A stretch of 64,000 nucleotides of DNA from Bin5 sp965242905 (GCA_965242905.1 CBDETM010000002.1:4774001-4838000), one strand, 5' to 3'. Shown: positions 17,042-26,985, numbered from the stretch's first letter. The notes: generated by a model from the letters alone, not told the origin. Numbers and translations: made by a program.

Positions 17042-17962
17042 ATGGACGAGCGAGTACATTTGTGGGAGATCCCGACCGCCAGTGAGATGGTCATGATTGC
17101 CGGTTGGCACCAGTGGGCAGACGCCGGCTCGATCTCGTCCGGACTGCCTGCCTATCTGATCGAGAAGCTGGATACGCGCAAGATCGGCGAAATCAGCCGG
17201 GACAGGTTCTTCATGTTCCAGATGCCTGGCGCACATCATCTCCTGAGACCGGAGGTCCATACGAAGGAAGGGGTAGTTCAGGAGATGCGTGTTATCAAGA
17301 CGGAGCTCTATTTCACCGAGCTCGGGGACAAGGGGCTATTCATCTTTCTTGGTGAGGAACCCCACGTCAACGAAGAAGAGTATGCCGACGCCTTCATTGA
17401 CATCGTGGAAAAGCTAGGCGTCAAAAGGGTCGTGGCGGTAGGCGGCGTTTACGGCGCCATGCCCTTCAACAAGGACCGGGATATCTCATGCGTATTCAGC
17501 CTGGAAGGTATGCGTAAGGAGATGGAAGAGTATGCGGTCCGTTTCTCCAATTACGAAGGCGGAACTACTATCGGCTCCTATCTCGCCTACCATGCCGGTC
17601 AGCGCAACAAGGAGTACATTTGCTTCCACGGATTTGTCCCAGCCTACGACTTTGGCCAGGTTATGCTCCCGGCACAGAGTGTGCGCATCGAAGACGACGT
17701 CAAGGCCTGGTACGACATAATGCGTAGAGTGGACTTTATGTTTCATCTGGGAATGGACCTGTCGGAGTTGCGAATACAAAGTGACGAGTTGATTTCCTCG
17801 ATGGAAGAACAGATGGAAGAGCTCTCGCGCCAAGCTCCGCAGCTTGACGTAAACGCTTACTTGCAGAAGCTGGAAGAAGAATTCACCGAGAACCCGTTCA
17901 TGCCTCTGGACGATGTTTGGGAGAGAGAGTTGGGAGACCTACTGGACGACCTAGAGGGCTAA
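17042..17962 (+). CDS. PAC2 family protein
   Basis: A 306-residue member of the PAC2 family (proteasome assembly chaperone-like fold). Marks are MIAGWHQWADAGSISSGL at the start, the RPEVHTKEG segment, and VVAVGGVYGAMPFNKDRD in the middle. The C-terminal 60 residues are charged and predicted helical (EEQMEELSRQ, YLQKLEEEF). In actinobacteria PAC2 proteins occur near proteasome genes, but their bacterial role is unproven; none of those genes is in the window. GAGGTAATGAC precedes the ATG. It is followed 35 bp later by an M20 hydrolase gene. Confidence 0.85.
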   Translation: MDERVHLWEIPTASEMVMIAGWHQWADAGSISSGLPAYLIEKLDTRKIGEISRDRFFMFQMPGAHHLLRPEVHTKEGVVQEMRVIKTELYFTELGDKGLFIFLGEEPHVNEEEYADAFIDIVEKLGVKRVVAVGGVYGAMPFNKDRDISCVFSLEGMRKEMEEYAVRFSNYEGGTTIGSYLAYHAGQRNKEYICFHGFVPAYDFGQVMLPAQSVRIEDDVKAWYDIMRRVDFMFHLGMDLSELRIQSDELISSMEEQMEELSRQAPQLDVNAYLQKLEEEFTENPFMPLDDVWERELGDLLDDLEG

Positions 17963-17997
17963 TCCACGCAAAACTGTCGACTGAAGCCTTGGTGGAA

Positions 17998-19212
17998 ATG
18001 TCTGAACTCTCCCGAACTGATGCCGAAAACCTGCTAACCCGCCTAGTAGAGATCCCTTCCTTTAGTGGCGAAGAACTGAAAGCCAGCTCCTTTCTGGCCG
18101 GTGCGATGCGTACCCTTGGTTACGACAGGTATGAGGTAGACGCGGTTGGAAACGCAGTCGGTGAAATCGGGGCGATTGATGCCGGAAGGACTGTCGTACT
18201 TCTCGGGCACATCGACACTGTTTTCGGAGACATACCGGTTCGAATAGAAAAAGGTGAAGACGGGGCGGTCCTCTTTGGCCGAGGATCCGTCGACGCCAAA
18301 GGGCCTTTGGCGACATTTACGGCTGCCGCCGCTCTTCTGGGGTCTGGTTGGGCTCAACGAAAGGACATTCGCCTGGTCGTTGTTGGTGCAGTTGAGGAGG
18401 AGGCGGCGACCAGCAAAGGAGCCCGTTTCATCCGCGACCGTTTTGACGGCGAACAGGAGGCGACGCCGGACTTCTGTGTCATCGGTGAGCCCAGCGGCAC
18501 AACTCGCATTACACTCTTCTATATGGGACGCATTCTGCTGGAGATGACGGCGGACCAGCCCATGATGCACTCAGCCGGCCCCAATCCGGGCGTGGCGACA
18601 ACTGCGGTCGACCTGTGGAATTGGATCGGCGACTACGTTGACTGTTTCAATCGTGACAGAACCAGGACGTTCGACCAGTTGCGGCCCAGCTTGCGTGAAT
18701 TGCGTACATGGACCGACGAGGCGATGCGCGATCTGGTGTGGGCCAAGATAGGGATTCGTCTGCCACTTGATTTTGACGTTGACGCATTCCTGGGAGCGAT
18801 GTGGCATTGGGTGCGGGAGCGGGTCAATGAGCGGGCGCCCGCTCCGGAGCCACCGTACGTCAGAGGGACTGACGCGGCTCCTCAGAAACTCCATTTCGGC
18901 GACGAAAGTTTAGGCGTGGAATTCTGCCTGCATGGGTACGAACCCGCTTGGCGAAGCAGCCGCAACAGTCCGTTGGTACGGGGATTCCTCGCGGCTATTC
19001 GCGAACAGACCTCTGTACGACCACGCTTTGTGAGCAAGAGCGGGACCAGCGACATGAACGTTGTCGGGCCGGCATGGCAATGCCCAATCGTTGCCTACGG
19101 ACCGGGTGACAGCAGCCTCGACCATACGCCGAACGAGCACATCAGTCTGGACGAATACTGGCAAGCAGTTTTGATACTGGAATCTGCGTTGCGGAGACTG
19201 GGGGAGAGCTAG
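17998..19212 (+). CDS. M20 family hydrolase, LysK/ArgE-like
   Basis: A 404-residue M20 metallohydrolase. Zinc ligands and catalytic residues: LLGHIDTV (H71, D73), GRGSVDAKGPLA (D99), GAVEEEAATSKGA (Glu pair at 133-134). The near-C-terminal segment SKSGTSDMNV and DHTPNEHISLDEY fit the [LysW]-lysine/ornithine hydrolase branch (LysK) more than DapE. If so, it would release lysine or ornithine in the carrier-protein pathway, but no LysW gene is in the window. The ATG at 17998 follows GGTGG; the longer frame overlaps the PAC2 gene and is not family-like. Confidence 0.85.
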   Translation: MSELSRTDAENLLTRLVEIPSFSGEELKASSFLAGAMRTLGYDRYEVDAVGNAVGEIGAIDAGRTVVLLGHIDTVFGDIPVRIEKGEDGAVLFGRGSVDAKGPLATFTAAAALLGSGWAQRKDIRLVVVGAVEEEAATSKGARFIRDRFDGEQEATPDFCVIGEPSGTTRITLFYMGRILLEMTADQPMMHSAGPNPGVATTAVDLWNWIGDYVDCFNRDRTRTFDQLRPSLRELRTWTDEAMRDLVWAKIGIRLPLDFDVDAFLGAMWHWVRERVNERAPAPEPPYVRGTDAAPQKLHFGDESLGVEFCLHGYEPAWRSSRNSPLVRGFLAAIREQTSVRPRFVSKSGTSDMNVVGPAWQCPIVAYGPGDSSLDHTPNEHISLDEYWQAVLILESALRRLGES

Positions 19213-19223
19213 AAACTTTCCTC

Positions 19224-19258
19224 AGAACTCGCTCGCGTGTGTGTTGCGAGGCAGTTCT
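19224..19258. terminator. hairpin between convergent genes
   Basis: AGAACT (19224-19229) pairs with AGTTCT (19253-19258), and CTCGC (19232-19236) with GCGAG (19246-19250), with two unpaired positions between them. It sits just after the M20 stop and before the end of the convergent lipoprotein gene. No T run, so termination is only suggested by position. Confidence 0.35.
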
Positions 19259-19337
19259 TGAAGGTGGGACTGCTACAGTTCCCGGCCTTCGGCGTTCTGC
19301 TATCCTCAACGCCGACTAGCTCAGATGTCCGATTTTT

Positions 19338-20249
19338 CTACTCAAGCGGGCTAAGCCAGCGCTCTCCTTCGATGCCATCGGCTGCCCAGCCTTCAACTTC
19401 ACCATCGTCCGAACGAATTTGGTACCAGAAATAGCCGTCGGCGGCCTGGGGTCCGGCTATGACGGTAAACGTCTGGTTCGTCCTGGCGCGGGAAACAATT
19501 GTCGAGCCGACACCGGGCAGGGCGCGAACGGTCAACTCGCCGTTGAGCGTGACGATGACCCGATCGCCGATGATAGGAGAACGGTCAATGGGGCGAACCT
19601 CACCGACATTGGGGGAGATCCAGTCGTCGATTCCCTGACCTCCGGCCACCCAGCCGACGGTGCCCTGATTGTCATCGACCTTCCACCAGATATATCCGTC
19701 GGAACTTACGGGACCTTCCAAGACGATAATGCGTTTGCCCTGGGCCAAGAGCGTGACGGCCGGGGATCTAACCGTGGGCTGTTCGCGCACATTCAATCCG
19801 CCGGGAACCGTGATACGCGCCGGTTCACCGATCGTCAGGGGATTGCGGACGAAGACCGTCGGAGTAGGAGAAGGAACAGCTGTTTCAGTCGGGCTGGGGG
19901 CAGTAGGCGGGGCAACTGTCGGGGTCGGCAGATCCGGTACGGGCGTTTCCTGGGCAGGCGCTGCGACCGGGAGTTCCCGGGTGGGCGTGGGGCGAGGTTG
20001 GAAGCTGCCGCAAGCCAGCATGGGGCCGATCCAGAGGAGTGACATGGCGAGCAAGCCGAGGGCAAGGTTTTGCGCGGGCCTTTCTCGGAGGCGTTTGGTA
20101 GCTACCGGCGCGCCGGTAGCGCCAGCGTTCCGAACCACGTTGTAGGAAACGGTCTCAGGGCAGCGGCCGGAGGTGTTGTGTCTCCACTCTTTGCGATGGT
20201 GCCCCGTCTGGATTCCGAATCGACTCTCCGAGTTTGAGTCTCTGGTCAT
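19338..20249 (-). CDS. lipoprotein with two bacterial SH3 domains
   Basis: A secreted protein with a Thr/Pro-rich linker (PTPTRELPV, TPTVAPPTAPSPTETAVPSPTP) and two bacterial SH3 domains, GGLNVREQP...GWVAGG and GELTVRALP...GWAADG, which often bind cell wall. The lipobox PMLACG lies about 80 residues into the frame, so the ATG at 20249 gives an unusually long pre-signal part. That ATG overlaps the serA stop as TAATG, supporting coupled translation. A start closer to the signal (GTG in YNVVRNAG, or ATG of MSLLWIGPM) is possible, though neither has a ribosome site. A 20-bp palindrome falls in the doubtful part. Confidence 0.75.
   Translation of the reverse strand: MTRDSNSESRFGIQTGHHRKEWRHNTSGRCPETVSYNVVRNAGATGAPVATKRLRERPAQNLALGLLAMSLLWIGPMLACGSFQPRPTPTRELPVAAPAQETPVPDLPTPTVAPPTAPSPTETAVPSPTPTVFVRNPLTIGEPARITVPGGLNVREQPTVRSPAVTLLAQGKRIIVLEGPVSSDGYIWWKVDDNQGTVGWVAGGQGIDDWISPNVGEVRPIDRSPIIGDRVIVTLNGELTVRALPGVGSTIVSRARTNQTFTVIAGPQAADGYFWYQIRSDDGEVEGWAADGIEGERWLSPLE
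20101..20120. repeat. perfect 20-bp palindrome
   Basis: GCTACCGGCG followed directly by its complement. It lies in the N-terminal coding part of the SH3 lipoprotein as drawn, or in the 5' leader if the true start is further in. Confidence 0.7.
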
Positions 20250-21850
20250 TACGATTCGCGTAACTCGACAGCCTTCAGCCAGCGAATGTCCTGAATGTCG
20301 GCCAACTTCTTCAGAACGTTGGCAGGCGTCTGCTCGTCAGTGCCCAGCACCATGATCGACTCTCCGCGCGGTGCTCGACGGCCTACGTGCATAAAGCTGA
20401 TATTCACATCGGAGCGGCCCAGAAGTGTACCTACTTTTCCGATCATTCCAGGTCGGTCCGTATGCGATGCCAGTAGAAGGTTTCCCGCGGCTGGAAACTC
20501 TACCCATAGATCATTTACTGCCACAAACTTCAATTCGTCCAACAAGACGGTTCCCTGCACGGAGTTCGTTCCGCTGGCGCTGGTAAGCCGCAGTGTAATC
20601 ATACTCTCATAACGTTCGTGTTTCGGCATCTTTCGTTGAACGATCTCTATGCCGCGACTGCGGGCCATCAGTTCAGCGTTTACCAGGTTTACCCGTTCTT
20701 CCACGATACCGGAAAGCACGCCGCGAATCGCGGATGCCACGATATAGGCCATGTCAAATGCGGTTACAGGACCGTGACCGGTAATCTCCAGCCTTTTGAT
20801 TCCCTCTTCGTCAATCTGACGCAAGAACCGCCCCATTCGTTCCGACAGATCTATGTACGGGATGATAGTGTTCAATGCCGTGGGGGGCAGGATGGGGGCA
20901 TTGACTGCGTGGAGGGCCGGTCTTCCCTGTAATATATCCAGCACCTGAACTGCGACATCCTCAGCCACTCTGTCCATCGCTTCGACGGTACTTGCCCCCA
21001 GATGTGGGGTTAGAATGATCCTTTCATCGTCTCTCAAGGGACTGTCTTCGGGGAGGGGTTCGGTGTCAAAAACATCCAGTGCAGCGCCCCCGATGTGACC
21101 GCATGCGACGGCAGCGGCGAGCGCTTCTTCGTCGATGACTCCCCCGCGTGCGACGTTCAGAACGCGGGCGCCCTTTTTCAACTGCTTCAGCCTGTTGGCA
21201 TCGATGAGGTTACGCGTAGCATCGGTAAGAGGCACGTGCATGGTGAGAAAATCCACCAGCGGCAGCATCTCATCGAGAGATATGAGGGTCACGTGCCGCT
21301 GCGAGGCGTACTCCTGGCTGACGAACGGGTCGTATGCGTAAACTCTCATCCCCAGAGAGAGGGCAAATTGCACTACTTCCTGAGCAATTCGACCCAGCCC
21401 AACGATACCGAGTGCCTTGCCTCTTACTTCCGTACCGACGAAAGCGCCGCGATCCCACAGTTTGGCGCGCACGTTACGGTCGGCCTGAGGTATATTGCGG
21501 GCGAGCGCCATCAACATGGCGATTGTATGTTCGGCGGCGGCGACTGTATTTCCGGTGGGGGTGTTGACGACGGTGACACCGGCCCGGGTGGCGGCCTCGA
21601 CATCGATGTTGTCCACGCCGGTGCCGGCGCGTCCGATCGCCTGCAGCCGCTTCGCCGTTCCTATGAGGTCGGAAGTGACCTGGGTGCTGCTGCGAACAAG
21701 GAGCGCATGGTAATCGGGAATCCGGAAGAGCAGTTCCTCCCATGACAGCTCGGTGCAAATGTCAACTGAAATACCGCCGGCTTCAAAAAGAGGCTGCAAA
21801 CCCCTTTTTGATAGCTTGTCGCTAACCAATACTTTGAGACTCTCGGTCAT
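20249..21850 (-). CDS. serA: D-3-phosphoglycerate dehydrogenase
   Basis: A 533-residue enzyme that oxidises 3-phosphoglycerate with NAD in the first step of serine synthesis. The substrate domain starts MTESLKVLVSDKLSKRGL; the Rossmann motif is LGIVGLGRIAQEV; catalytic parts are ARGGVIDEEAL and ILTPHLGAST. It is the long form with an intervening domain (NAPILPPTALNTIIPYIDL) and a C-terminal ACT domain (LLLASHTDRPGMIGKVGTLLG), the usual site of feedback by serine. ATG at 21850. Its stop overlaps the start of the SH3 lipoprotein gene. Together with serS it makes serine metabolism visible in the window, though the two loci are 28 kb apart. Confidence 0.95.
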   Translation of the reverse strand: MTESLKVLVSDKLSKRGLQPLFEAGGISVDICTELSWEELLFRIPDYHALLVRSSTQVTSDLIGTAKRLQAIGRAGTGVDNIDVEAATRAGVTVVNTPTGNTVAAAEHTIAMLMALARNIPQADRNVRAKLWDRGAFVGTEVRGKALGIVGLGRIAQEVVQFALSLGMRVYAYDPFVSQEYASQRHVTLISLDEMLPLVDFLTMHVPLTDATRNLIDANRLKQLKKGARVLNVARGGVIDEEALAAAVACGHIGGAALDVFDTEPLPEDSPLRDDERIILTPHLGASTVEAMDRVAEDVAVQVLDILQGRPALHAVNAPILPPTALNTIIPYIDLSERMGRFLRQIDEEGIKRLEITGHGPVTAFDMAYIVASAIRGVLSGIVEERVNLVNAELMARSRGIEIVQRKMPKHERYESMITLRLTSASGTNSVQGTVLLDELKFVAVNDLWVEFPAAGNLLLASHTDRPGMIGKVGTLLGRSDVNISFMHVGRRAPRGESIMVLGTDEQTPANVLKKLADIQDIRWLKAVELRES

Positions 21851-21982
21851 TACAACTTTCTCGGTGCGAGTCGGCAGGCACTAGCCGCCGGACGCGTAGC
21901 GAACAGGAAAAAGTGCAATTCGCTCTTTGTCGGGCGGTCTGCGCCGACCAGTTGGGCAAACGCCATTCGTAAAGGGTGATGC

Positions 21983-23710
21983 TTACATCACCTTGGGCGC
22001 GCTCATGCCCATGAGGTTCAGAACTCTGGACAGAGCTGTCCTGGCAGCCAGGACCAGCAACAGTCTTGCCCGAGCCAGATCCTTGGGCACGTCAGAGTGC
22101 AGGACCTGACAGTTTTCGTAGAAGACGCTGAAGGTCTTAGTCAGGTCTTCGGCGTAGTAGGTGAGATTATGCGGCGACAGCCGATCGACCGCCAACTCTA
22201 TCTGTTCTTCCATTTCCAACATGCGGCGGATCAGGGTCAGCTCTGCCGGGTCACTGAGGAGGCTCACGATCTCAGCAGCGTCATCGGGAATCTCTTCGGG
22301 ACTCTGATGGCCGCTCCGTGCAGCCCTCTGGAGGAGAGAGCAGATGCGGGCGTGCCCGTATTGCACATAGTAGACACGGTTCTCGTTCTTGTGTTGTACG
22401 GCCAGGCTCATATCAAAATCGATGCTACGTTCGGGGCTGGTCGTCAGGAGCATGAATCGGACCGCATCGGGCCCCACCTCTTCGACGACCTCGCGCACGG
22501 TCAGGATATCGCCTGAGCGCTTGCTCATTTTCACTTCCTGGCCGCCCCTGATCAATTTTACCAGGTTGTACAGAAGGATCTTCAGGCGTTCCGGGTCCAG
22601 CTGCAGGGCCTGCATTACGGCCCCCATACGGGGAATGTGTCCCTGATGATCGACAGCCCAGACGTTGATCACACGGTCAAATTTCCTTCGTTCAAACTTG
22701 TCGTAATGATAGGCAATGTCGCTTGCGAAATAGGTTGGCGCTCCGTTGGACCGCACGACCACTTCATCTTTTTGGTTGCCCGGGTAGTTGCTGGCCAGGA
22801 ACCAGAGCGCCCCATCCCGTTTGATGACCTCGCCCCTATCGGAAAGCTGCTCCAGAAGCTGATCAACCAACCCCTCGTCATACAGGCTCTTCTCGCTGAA
22901 CCAGCGGTCGAAGGTAACACCCATCGACGCAAGCTCATCTTCGATGTCGTGCAAGACAATCTCACGTCCGTCTTGGCGCAATTCGGCCCTGGCTTCGCCC
23001 GGCTCCAAGTGGGCGAGGCGGTCACCTCTGCGTTCTCTGACCAACCTGGCATAGTCGTGAAGATAGGCCCCCTGGTACCCGCCTTCAGGAATTTCCAAAT
23101 TGCGCTTTGTCAGTCCGTCCAACTCTTCGCAGAGTTGAATGTAACAGACGTAAAGGCTCTCGATGAAGAGTTGAAACTGCGTGCCACTGTCGTTAACGTA
23201 GAACTCTCGTTGTACGTCGTAGCCGGCCGCCTCCAAGACATTGGCAAGCGCATCGCCAAGGACGGCGTTGCGGCCGCCCCCGTAGTGCAGCGGTCCCGTA
23301 GGGTTGGCGCTGACATATTCGACCTGCCATCTCTGGCCTTTGCCGCGGTCGATGGCGCCAAAAGAAGCCCCCTGCTCGAGGATCGACAGTACACTCTGTT
23401 GCAGCCAATTCTCGTGGAGGCGGACGTTGATAAATCCAGGCCCTGCCAACTCGACGCTACCTACGAGTCCGCCCGTTGGAATGTTATCGACGACTGACTG
23501 TGCGATCTGGCGCGGGTTGGCTCTCTGGCCGGATGCCTTCTTAATGGCGGAGGTGGCGAGGAGGGCGAAGTTGGAACTGTAGTCGCCGTGATCAGACTGA
23601 TTTGGGCGTTCGATTTCAACCGGAGGAAACTCAATTGCGGGCAGATTGCCGGACGACTGCGCGCTGGCAACTGCTTCTGTGACGATTTGCCGTATCTGGT
23701 CTCGAATCAT
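21983..23710 (-). CDS. argS: arginyl-tRNA synthetase
   Basis: A 575-residue class I aminoacyl-tRNA synthetase. The HIGH motif is present as LHYGG in SANPTGPLHYGGGRN, and KMSKR in EVKMSKRSGD. The N-terminal additional domain (MIRDQIRQIVTEAV...) and C-terminal anticodon-binding helical DALR domain (NLTYYAEDLTKTFSVFYENCQVL, about the last 120 residues) are complete. Length is normal. ATG at 23710. It is 83 bp downstream of the polA stop on the same strand and 132 bp upstream of serA. Confidence 0.96.
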   Translation of the reverse strand: MIRDQIRQIVTEAVASAQSSGNLPAIEFPPVEIERPNQSDHGDYSSNFALLATSAIKKASGQRANPRQIAQSVVDNIPTGGLVGSVELAGPGFINVRLHENWLQQSVLSILEQGASFGAIDRGKGQRWQVEYVSANPTGPLHYGGGRNAVLGDALANVLEAAGYDVQREFYVNDSGTQFQLFIESLYVCYIQLCEELDGLTKRNLEIPEGGYQGAYLHDYARLVRERRGDRLAHLEPGEARAELRQDGREIVLHDIEDELASMGVTFDRWFSEKSLYDEGLVDQLLEQLSDRGEVIKRDGALWFLASNYPGNQKDEVVVRSNGAPTYFASDIAYHYDKFERRKFDRVINVWAVDHQGHIPRMGAVMQALQLDPERLKILLYNLVKLIRGGQEVKMSKRSGDILTVREVVEEVGPDAVRFMLLTTSPERSIDFDMSLAVQHKNENRVYYVQYGHARICSLLQRAARSGHQSPEEIPDDAAEIVSLLSDPAELTLIRRMLEMEEQIELAVDRLSPHNLTYYAEDLTKTFSVFYENCQVLHSDVPKDLARARLLLVLAARTALSRVLNLMGMSAPKVM

Positions 23711-23793
23711 GGTCTACTTCCCGAATAGCCAGCGTTGACCAGGGCGCAGTACAGAGCATACCCATGTCCTGGTCCGCAAGGTGCGGGGCCGGC

Positions 23794-26664
23794 TCATTGC
23801 ATCAGTGCTTGTTGAAGTGGCAGCTCCTCCATATCGTACCAGTTCGGCCCGGCTTCGACATCCACCCTTAGGGGTACGTTCAACTCGAAGGCCGATTCCA
23901 TTTCCTTGCCTACAAGCGGGGCAACTACGTTCAGCTCCTCGTGAGGTACTTCGAGGACCAGTTCATCATGGACCTGCAGTAGCATTTTGGAATTCAGACC
24001 CTGATCACGGATGCACTTGTGGAGGTTTCTCATCGCCAGTTTGGTTATGTCGGCGGCCGTCCCCTGGATAGGGGCGTTGATCGCTTGTCGTTCGAGCGCC
24101 TGCCGCTGATTGAAGGGCAGATTACCCTGCAGCTCATGAAAGATTCGTCTGCGTCCCAGCAGCGTCTCGACGAATCCCTCTTCGACCGCCTTCCGAATTG
24201 TGTCGTCGATGTATTGGCGCACGTTGGGATAGGTCGCGAAATACTGGTCCAGAAACTGCTGGGCTTCAGCAGGATCCATGTCAGTGCGGCTGCTGAGGCC
24301 GAAGGCGCTGACGCCGTAAATGGTAGCAAAGTTGATCGTTTTGCCCAGTCCGCGCTGATCGTAAGTGACCTGATCCAGGGGCACATCAAAGAGCAGCGAT
24401 GCGGTCACGGCGTGAATGTCCTGCTCCTGCCGGAAGGCCTCAATGAGACGTTCTTCCTCGGCAATGTGGGCCAGGATTCTCAGTTCAACCTGGCTATAGT
24501 CGGCTGCCAGAAGCAGGCAACCTTCCTCGGCTTCAAAGGCCTTGCGGATTTCCCGCCCGCGCTCGGTACGAATGGGAATGTTCTGCAGGTTGGGACCGTT
24601 GCTGCTGAGGCGGCCGGTTGCGGCACCTGCCTGACTGTAGTTTGTATGAACGCGGCCGGTGCTGCTGTTGACAAGACCGCCCAGCGAATCCACATAGGTT
24701 CCCCGCAGTTTTTCGAGCTGGCGCTGCTCAAACAGCAGGTCCAGAAACTGGCTTTGCTCGGGCGACAGTTGGGCCGTGGACGCCTTCAGTTTGTCCAATT
24801 CTCCGGCCGCAGTACTGACAAATCCTGACTTTGTCTTTTTGAGTCCCTTGGCAGGGAAGGCCAGTTCATTGAACATTACGTTGCTAAGCTGCTGCGTACT
24901 GCGAAGATTGAAGTCGTGTCCGACGATGCCTTTCAGAAGCAGGTCGATTTCGTGCAACCGCGTAACCAGCCTCCTGGAAAGATCGGCCAGGAAATCGGTA
25001 TTCAGGCGAATCCCGGCCATCTCCATGTCAGCAAGCACCGGAAGCAGAGGCAGTTCAATCTCCTCGTAGAGCTTCCATAGTGTGTCACTGGCCTCTCTCA
25101 AGCGGGGTGCGAGAGCCTTCCACAGGTGAATTGTGGCGTCCACGTCGGCGCCGCAGTAGCCGGTGACGCGATCGATGTTCACCTCTGCGATCGAGATCTG
25201 TTTGCGACCCGATCCGATCAACTCGGAAATCTCTGTCATCGTCCAGCCAAGTTCGGTCTCGGCCTGACTCTTGAGGCCGATCGAACGGCTGGCGGGGTCC
25301 AGCAGCCAAGCAATGGTCATTGTATCGTGAATAGGGCCTTCTACCTGGAGTCCGTGCCGCCGGCAGACAACCAGATCATATTTTCCGTTGTGCGCGACTT
25401 TGGGCAGAGTCGCGTCCGCAAAAAAGGGTTGCACGGCTTCACGCACATTGTCCCAAGGAAGTTGCTCTCCATCGCTGTGCGCGACGGGAATATAGCAGCC
25501 TTTACCCTTGGCCCAGGCGATACCCAGCCCCACCAAGTCTGCCGCCATCGGATCCCTGCCGGAGGTCTCGACGTCAAAGGAAAGGATTTCCGCCTCTTTG
25601 AGCTCCTCACACAACTCGTCCAAGTCATTCCGAGTTTGAATGCATTGGTATGGGTGCTCGCTGGTTGAACTGGCTGAAGGCCGCCAACCCGAGGAAGCTG
25701 AAGCGCCTTCTGAATCGGCGAAGAGAGTTGACTGGGCGTGCTCGGCGTCTACTTGAAGCGACCTCCCTTCGCCATTGCCAAGGAAACCGCCTTCGCCCAA
25801 CTGATCCAGCTCGCGCTGAAGGCTGCGAAAATCCAACTCTTCGAAAATGCGGCGCACAGCGCCACCATCGTACTGCTGAAGTCGGAACGCTACGGCATCG
25901 AATGTAACGTCCACATCACAGACTATTGTCATCAGCCGCTTGTTGCGCCAGACGTCTTCTTCTGCATCGCGCAGATTCTGCTGCGACTTGGGTCCCCTGA
26001 TTTCGTCGATGTGTGCGTACAGCTTGTCAAGAGAACCGTACTTCTTAAGGTATCGAATCGCAGTCTTTTCACCTACGCCTGGCACACCGGGGATATTGTC
26101 TGAGCTGTCGCCCACCAGGGCCTTCATTTCGAGAAACTGGTCAGGGTCGAGGCCACCGTAACGTTCGGCAACTTCGGCGACGCCGAAGGGTAACGTGGTC
26201 GGAGAAGGGCCGCCCGATGTGTAGAGGACTTTCACTTTGTCGGCGACCAGCTGAAACATATCACGGTCGCCGGACAGGATCAGGACATCGTGTCCTTCGC
26301 CGGCAGCTTGACGGGCAAGCCCGCCCAAAATGTCGTCGGCCTCGAAATTCTCGAGCGTCAGGATTGGAATCTTCAGGGCTTCCAGGACCTGTTCGATACG
26401 ATCCATTTGGGGTCGCATTTCATCGGGCATGGCGTCACGGGTCGCCTTGTACTCGACGAACTCTTCGTGTCGGAAGGTGTCGCCCTTGTCAAATGCGACC
26501 GCTACGCCGTCAGGCCGGTATTCGCGCAGAACGCTGAAGAGCTTGCGGAAGAAGCCAAACACCGCAGTGGTCGGCTCGCCGCGGGAGGTAACCAGGGGGG
26601 TTTTGACCCCGAAAAAGGCCCGAAACGCCTGGGAATGCCCATCAATCAGGAGGAAGGTCGACAC
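23794..26664 (-). CDS. polA: DNA polymerase I
   Basis: A 956-residue full-length enzyme with three domains. The 5'-3' exonuclease occupies about 1-290 (LLIDGHSQAFRAFF, LSGDRDMFQLV, VGDSSDNIPGVPGVGEKTA). The 3'-5' exonuclease looks active: FDVETSG, AHNGKYDL and YCGADVDA keep the metal-binding acids. The polymerase has LLAADYSQVELRILAHIAEE (motif A), the O-helix RGLGKTINFATIYG and LQVHDELVLEVP (motif C). GTG start at 26664 with GGGTGAAA upstream. It acts in Okazaki fragment processing and repair. Confidence 0.97.
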   Translation of the reverse strand: MSTFLLIDGHSQAFRAFFGVKTPLVTSRGEPTTAVFGFFRKLFSVLREYRPDGVAVAFDKGDTFRHEEFVEYKATRDAMPDEMRPQMDRIEQVLEALKIPILTLENFEADDILGGLARQAAGEGHDVLILSGDRDMFQLVADKVKVLYTSGGPSPTTLPFGVAEVAERYGGLDPDQFLEMKALVGDSSDNIPGVPGVGEKTAIRYLKKYGSLDKLYAHIDEIRGPKSQQNLRDAEEDVWRNKRLMTIVCDVDVTFDAVAFRLQQYDGGAVRRIFEELDFRSLQRELDQLGEGGFLGNGEGRSLQVDAEHAQSTLFADSEGASASSGWRPSASSTSEHPYQCIQTRNDLDELCEELKEAEILSFDVETSGRDPMAADLVGLGIAWAKGKGCYIPVAHSDGEQLPWDNVREAVQPFFADATLPKVAHNGKYDLVVCRRHGLQVEGPIHDTMTIAWLLDPASRSIGLKSQAETELGWTMTEISELIGSGRKQISIAEVNIDRVTGYCGADVDATIHLWKALAPRLREASDTLWKLYEEIELPLLPVLADMEMAGIRLNTDFLADLSRRLVTRLHEIDLLLKGIVGHDFNLRSTQQLSNVMFNELAFPAKGLKKTKSGFVSTAAGELDKLKASTAQLSPEQSQFLDLLFEQRQLEKLRGTYVDSLGGLVNSSTGRVHTNYSQAGAATGRLSSNGPNLQNIPIRTERGREIRKAFEAEEGCLLLAADYSQVELRILAHIAEEERLIEAFRQEQDIHAVTASLLFDVPLDQVTYDQRGLGKTINFATIYGVSAFGLSSRTDMDPAEAQQFLDQYFATYPNVRQYIDDTIRKAVEEGFVETLLGRRRIFHELQGNLPFNQRQALERQAINAPIQGTAADITKLAMRNLHKCIRDQGLNSKMLLQVHDELVLEVPHEELNVVAPLVGKEMESAFELNVPLRVDVEAGPNWYDMEELPLQQALMQ

Positions 26665-26769
26665 TGTTTTTCACCCATTTGAACTGACTGCGCCCCGCCA
26701 TCACCGGTACGCGGCGAACGCAGACTCAGAGAAACACGCAACTCCATTGTGCTTCGAAGGATAGAGCGC

Positions 26770-26985
26770 CTACTTTTCGATCACCAACTGGCCGCTGGAC
26801 ACCAACTCACTTATCTGGCCGAAGTCCAGTATTGATCGCAGAGTACGCATCTTTCGGCCAGCATCTAGACGATACTGGCCGGTAGGAAGTTCCAAAATGA
26901 AGTTTTTTTGGCTGCGGTTGGCAAGGACAATCACGTCCTTTGGATCTTCCAGCCAGGTGATGTCATCATATCTACGCTTTGACAC
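26770..26985 (-). CDS. small conserved-looking hypothetical protein
   Basis: A 71-residue protein, GTG start at 26985 with AAAGGAAC nine bases before. Sequence: an N-terminal charged part, then VIVLANRSQKNFILELPTG and YRLDAGRKMRTLRSILDF, a pattern of short strands suggestive of a small beta-rich domain. No family recognised. It is upstream of polA on the same strand, 105 bp away, and could share its transcript. Codon use and the ribosome site make it more likely real than not. Confidence 0.6.
   Translation of the reverse strand: MSKRRYDDITWLEDPKDVIVLANRSQKNFILELPTGQYRLDAGRKMRTLRSILDFGQISELVSSGQLVIEK

Noticed and set aside
22637..23497. 286-codon plus-strand frame
   Set aside because: Lies wholly opposite argS, whose motifs are complete.
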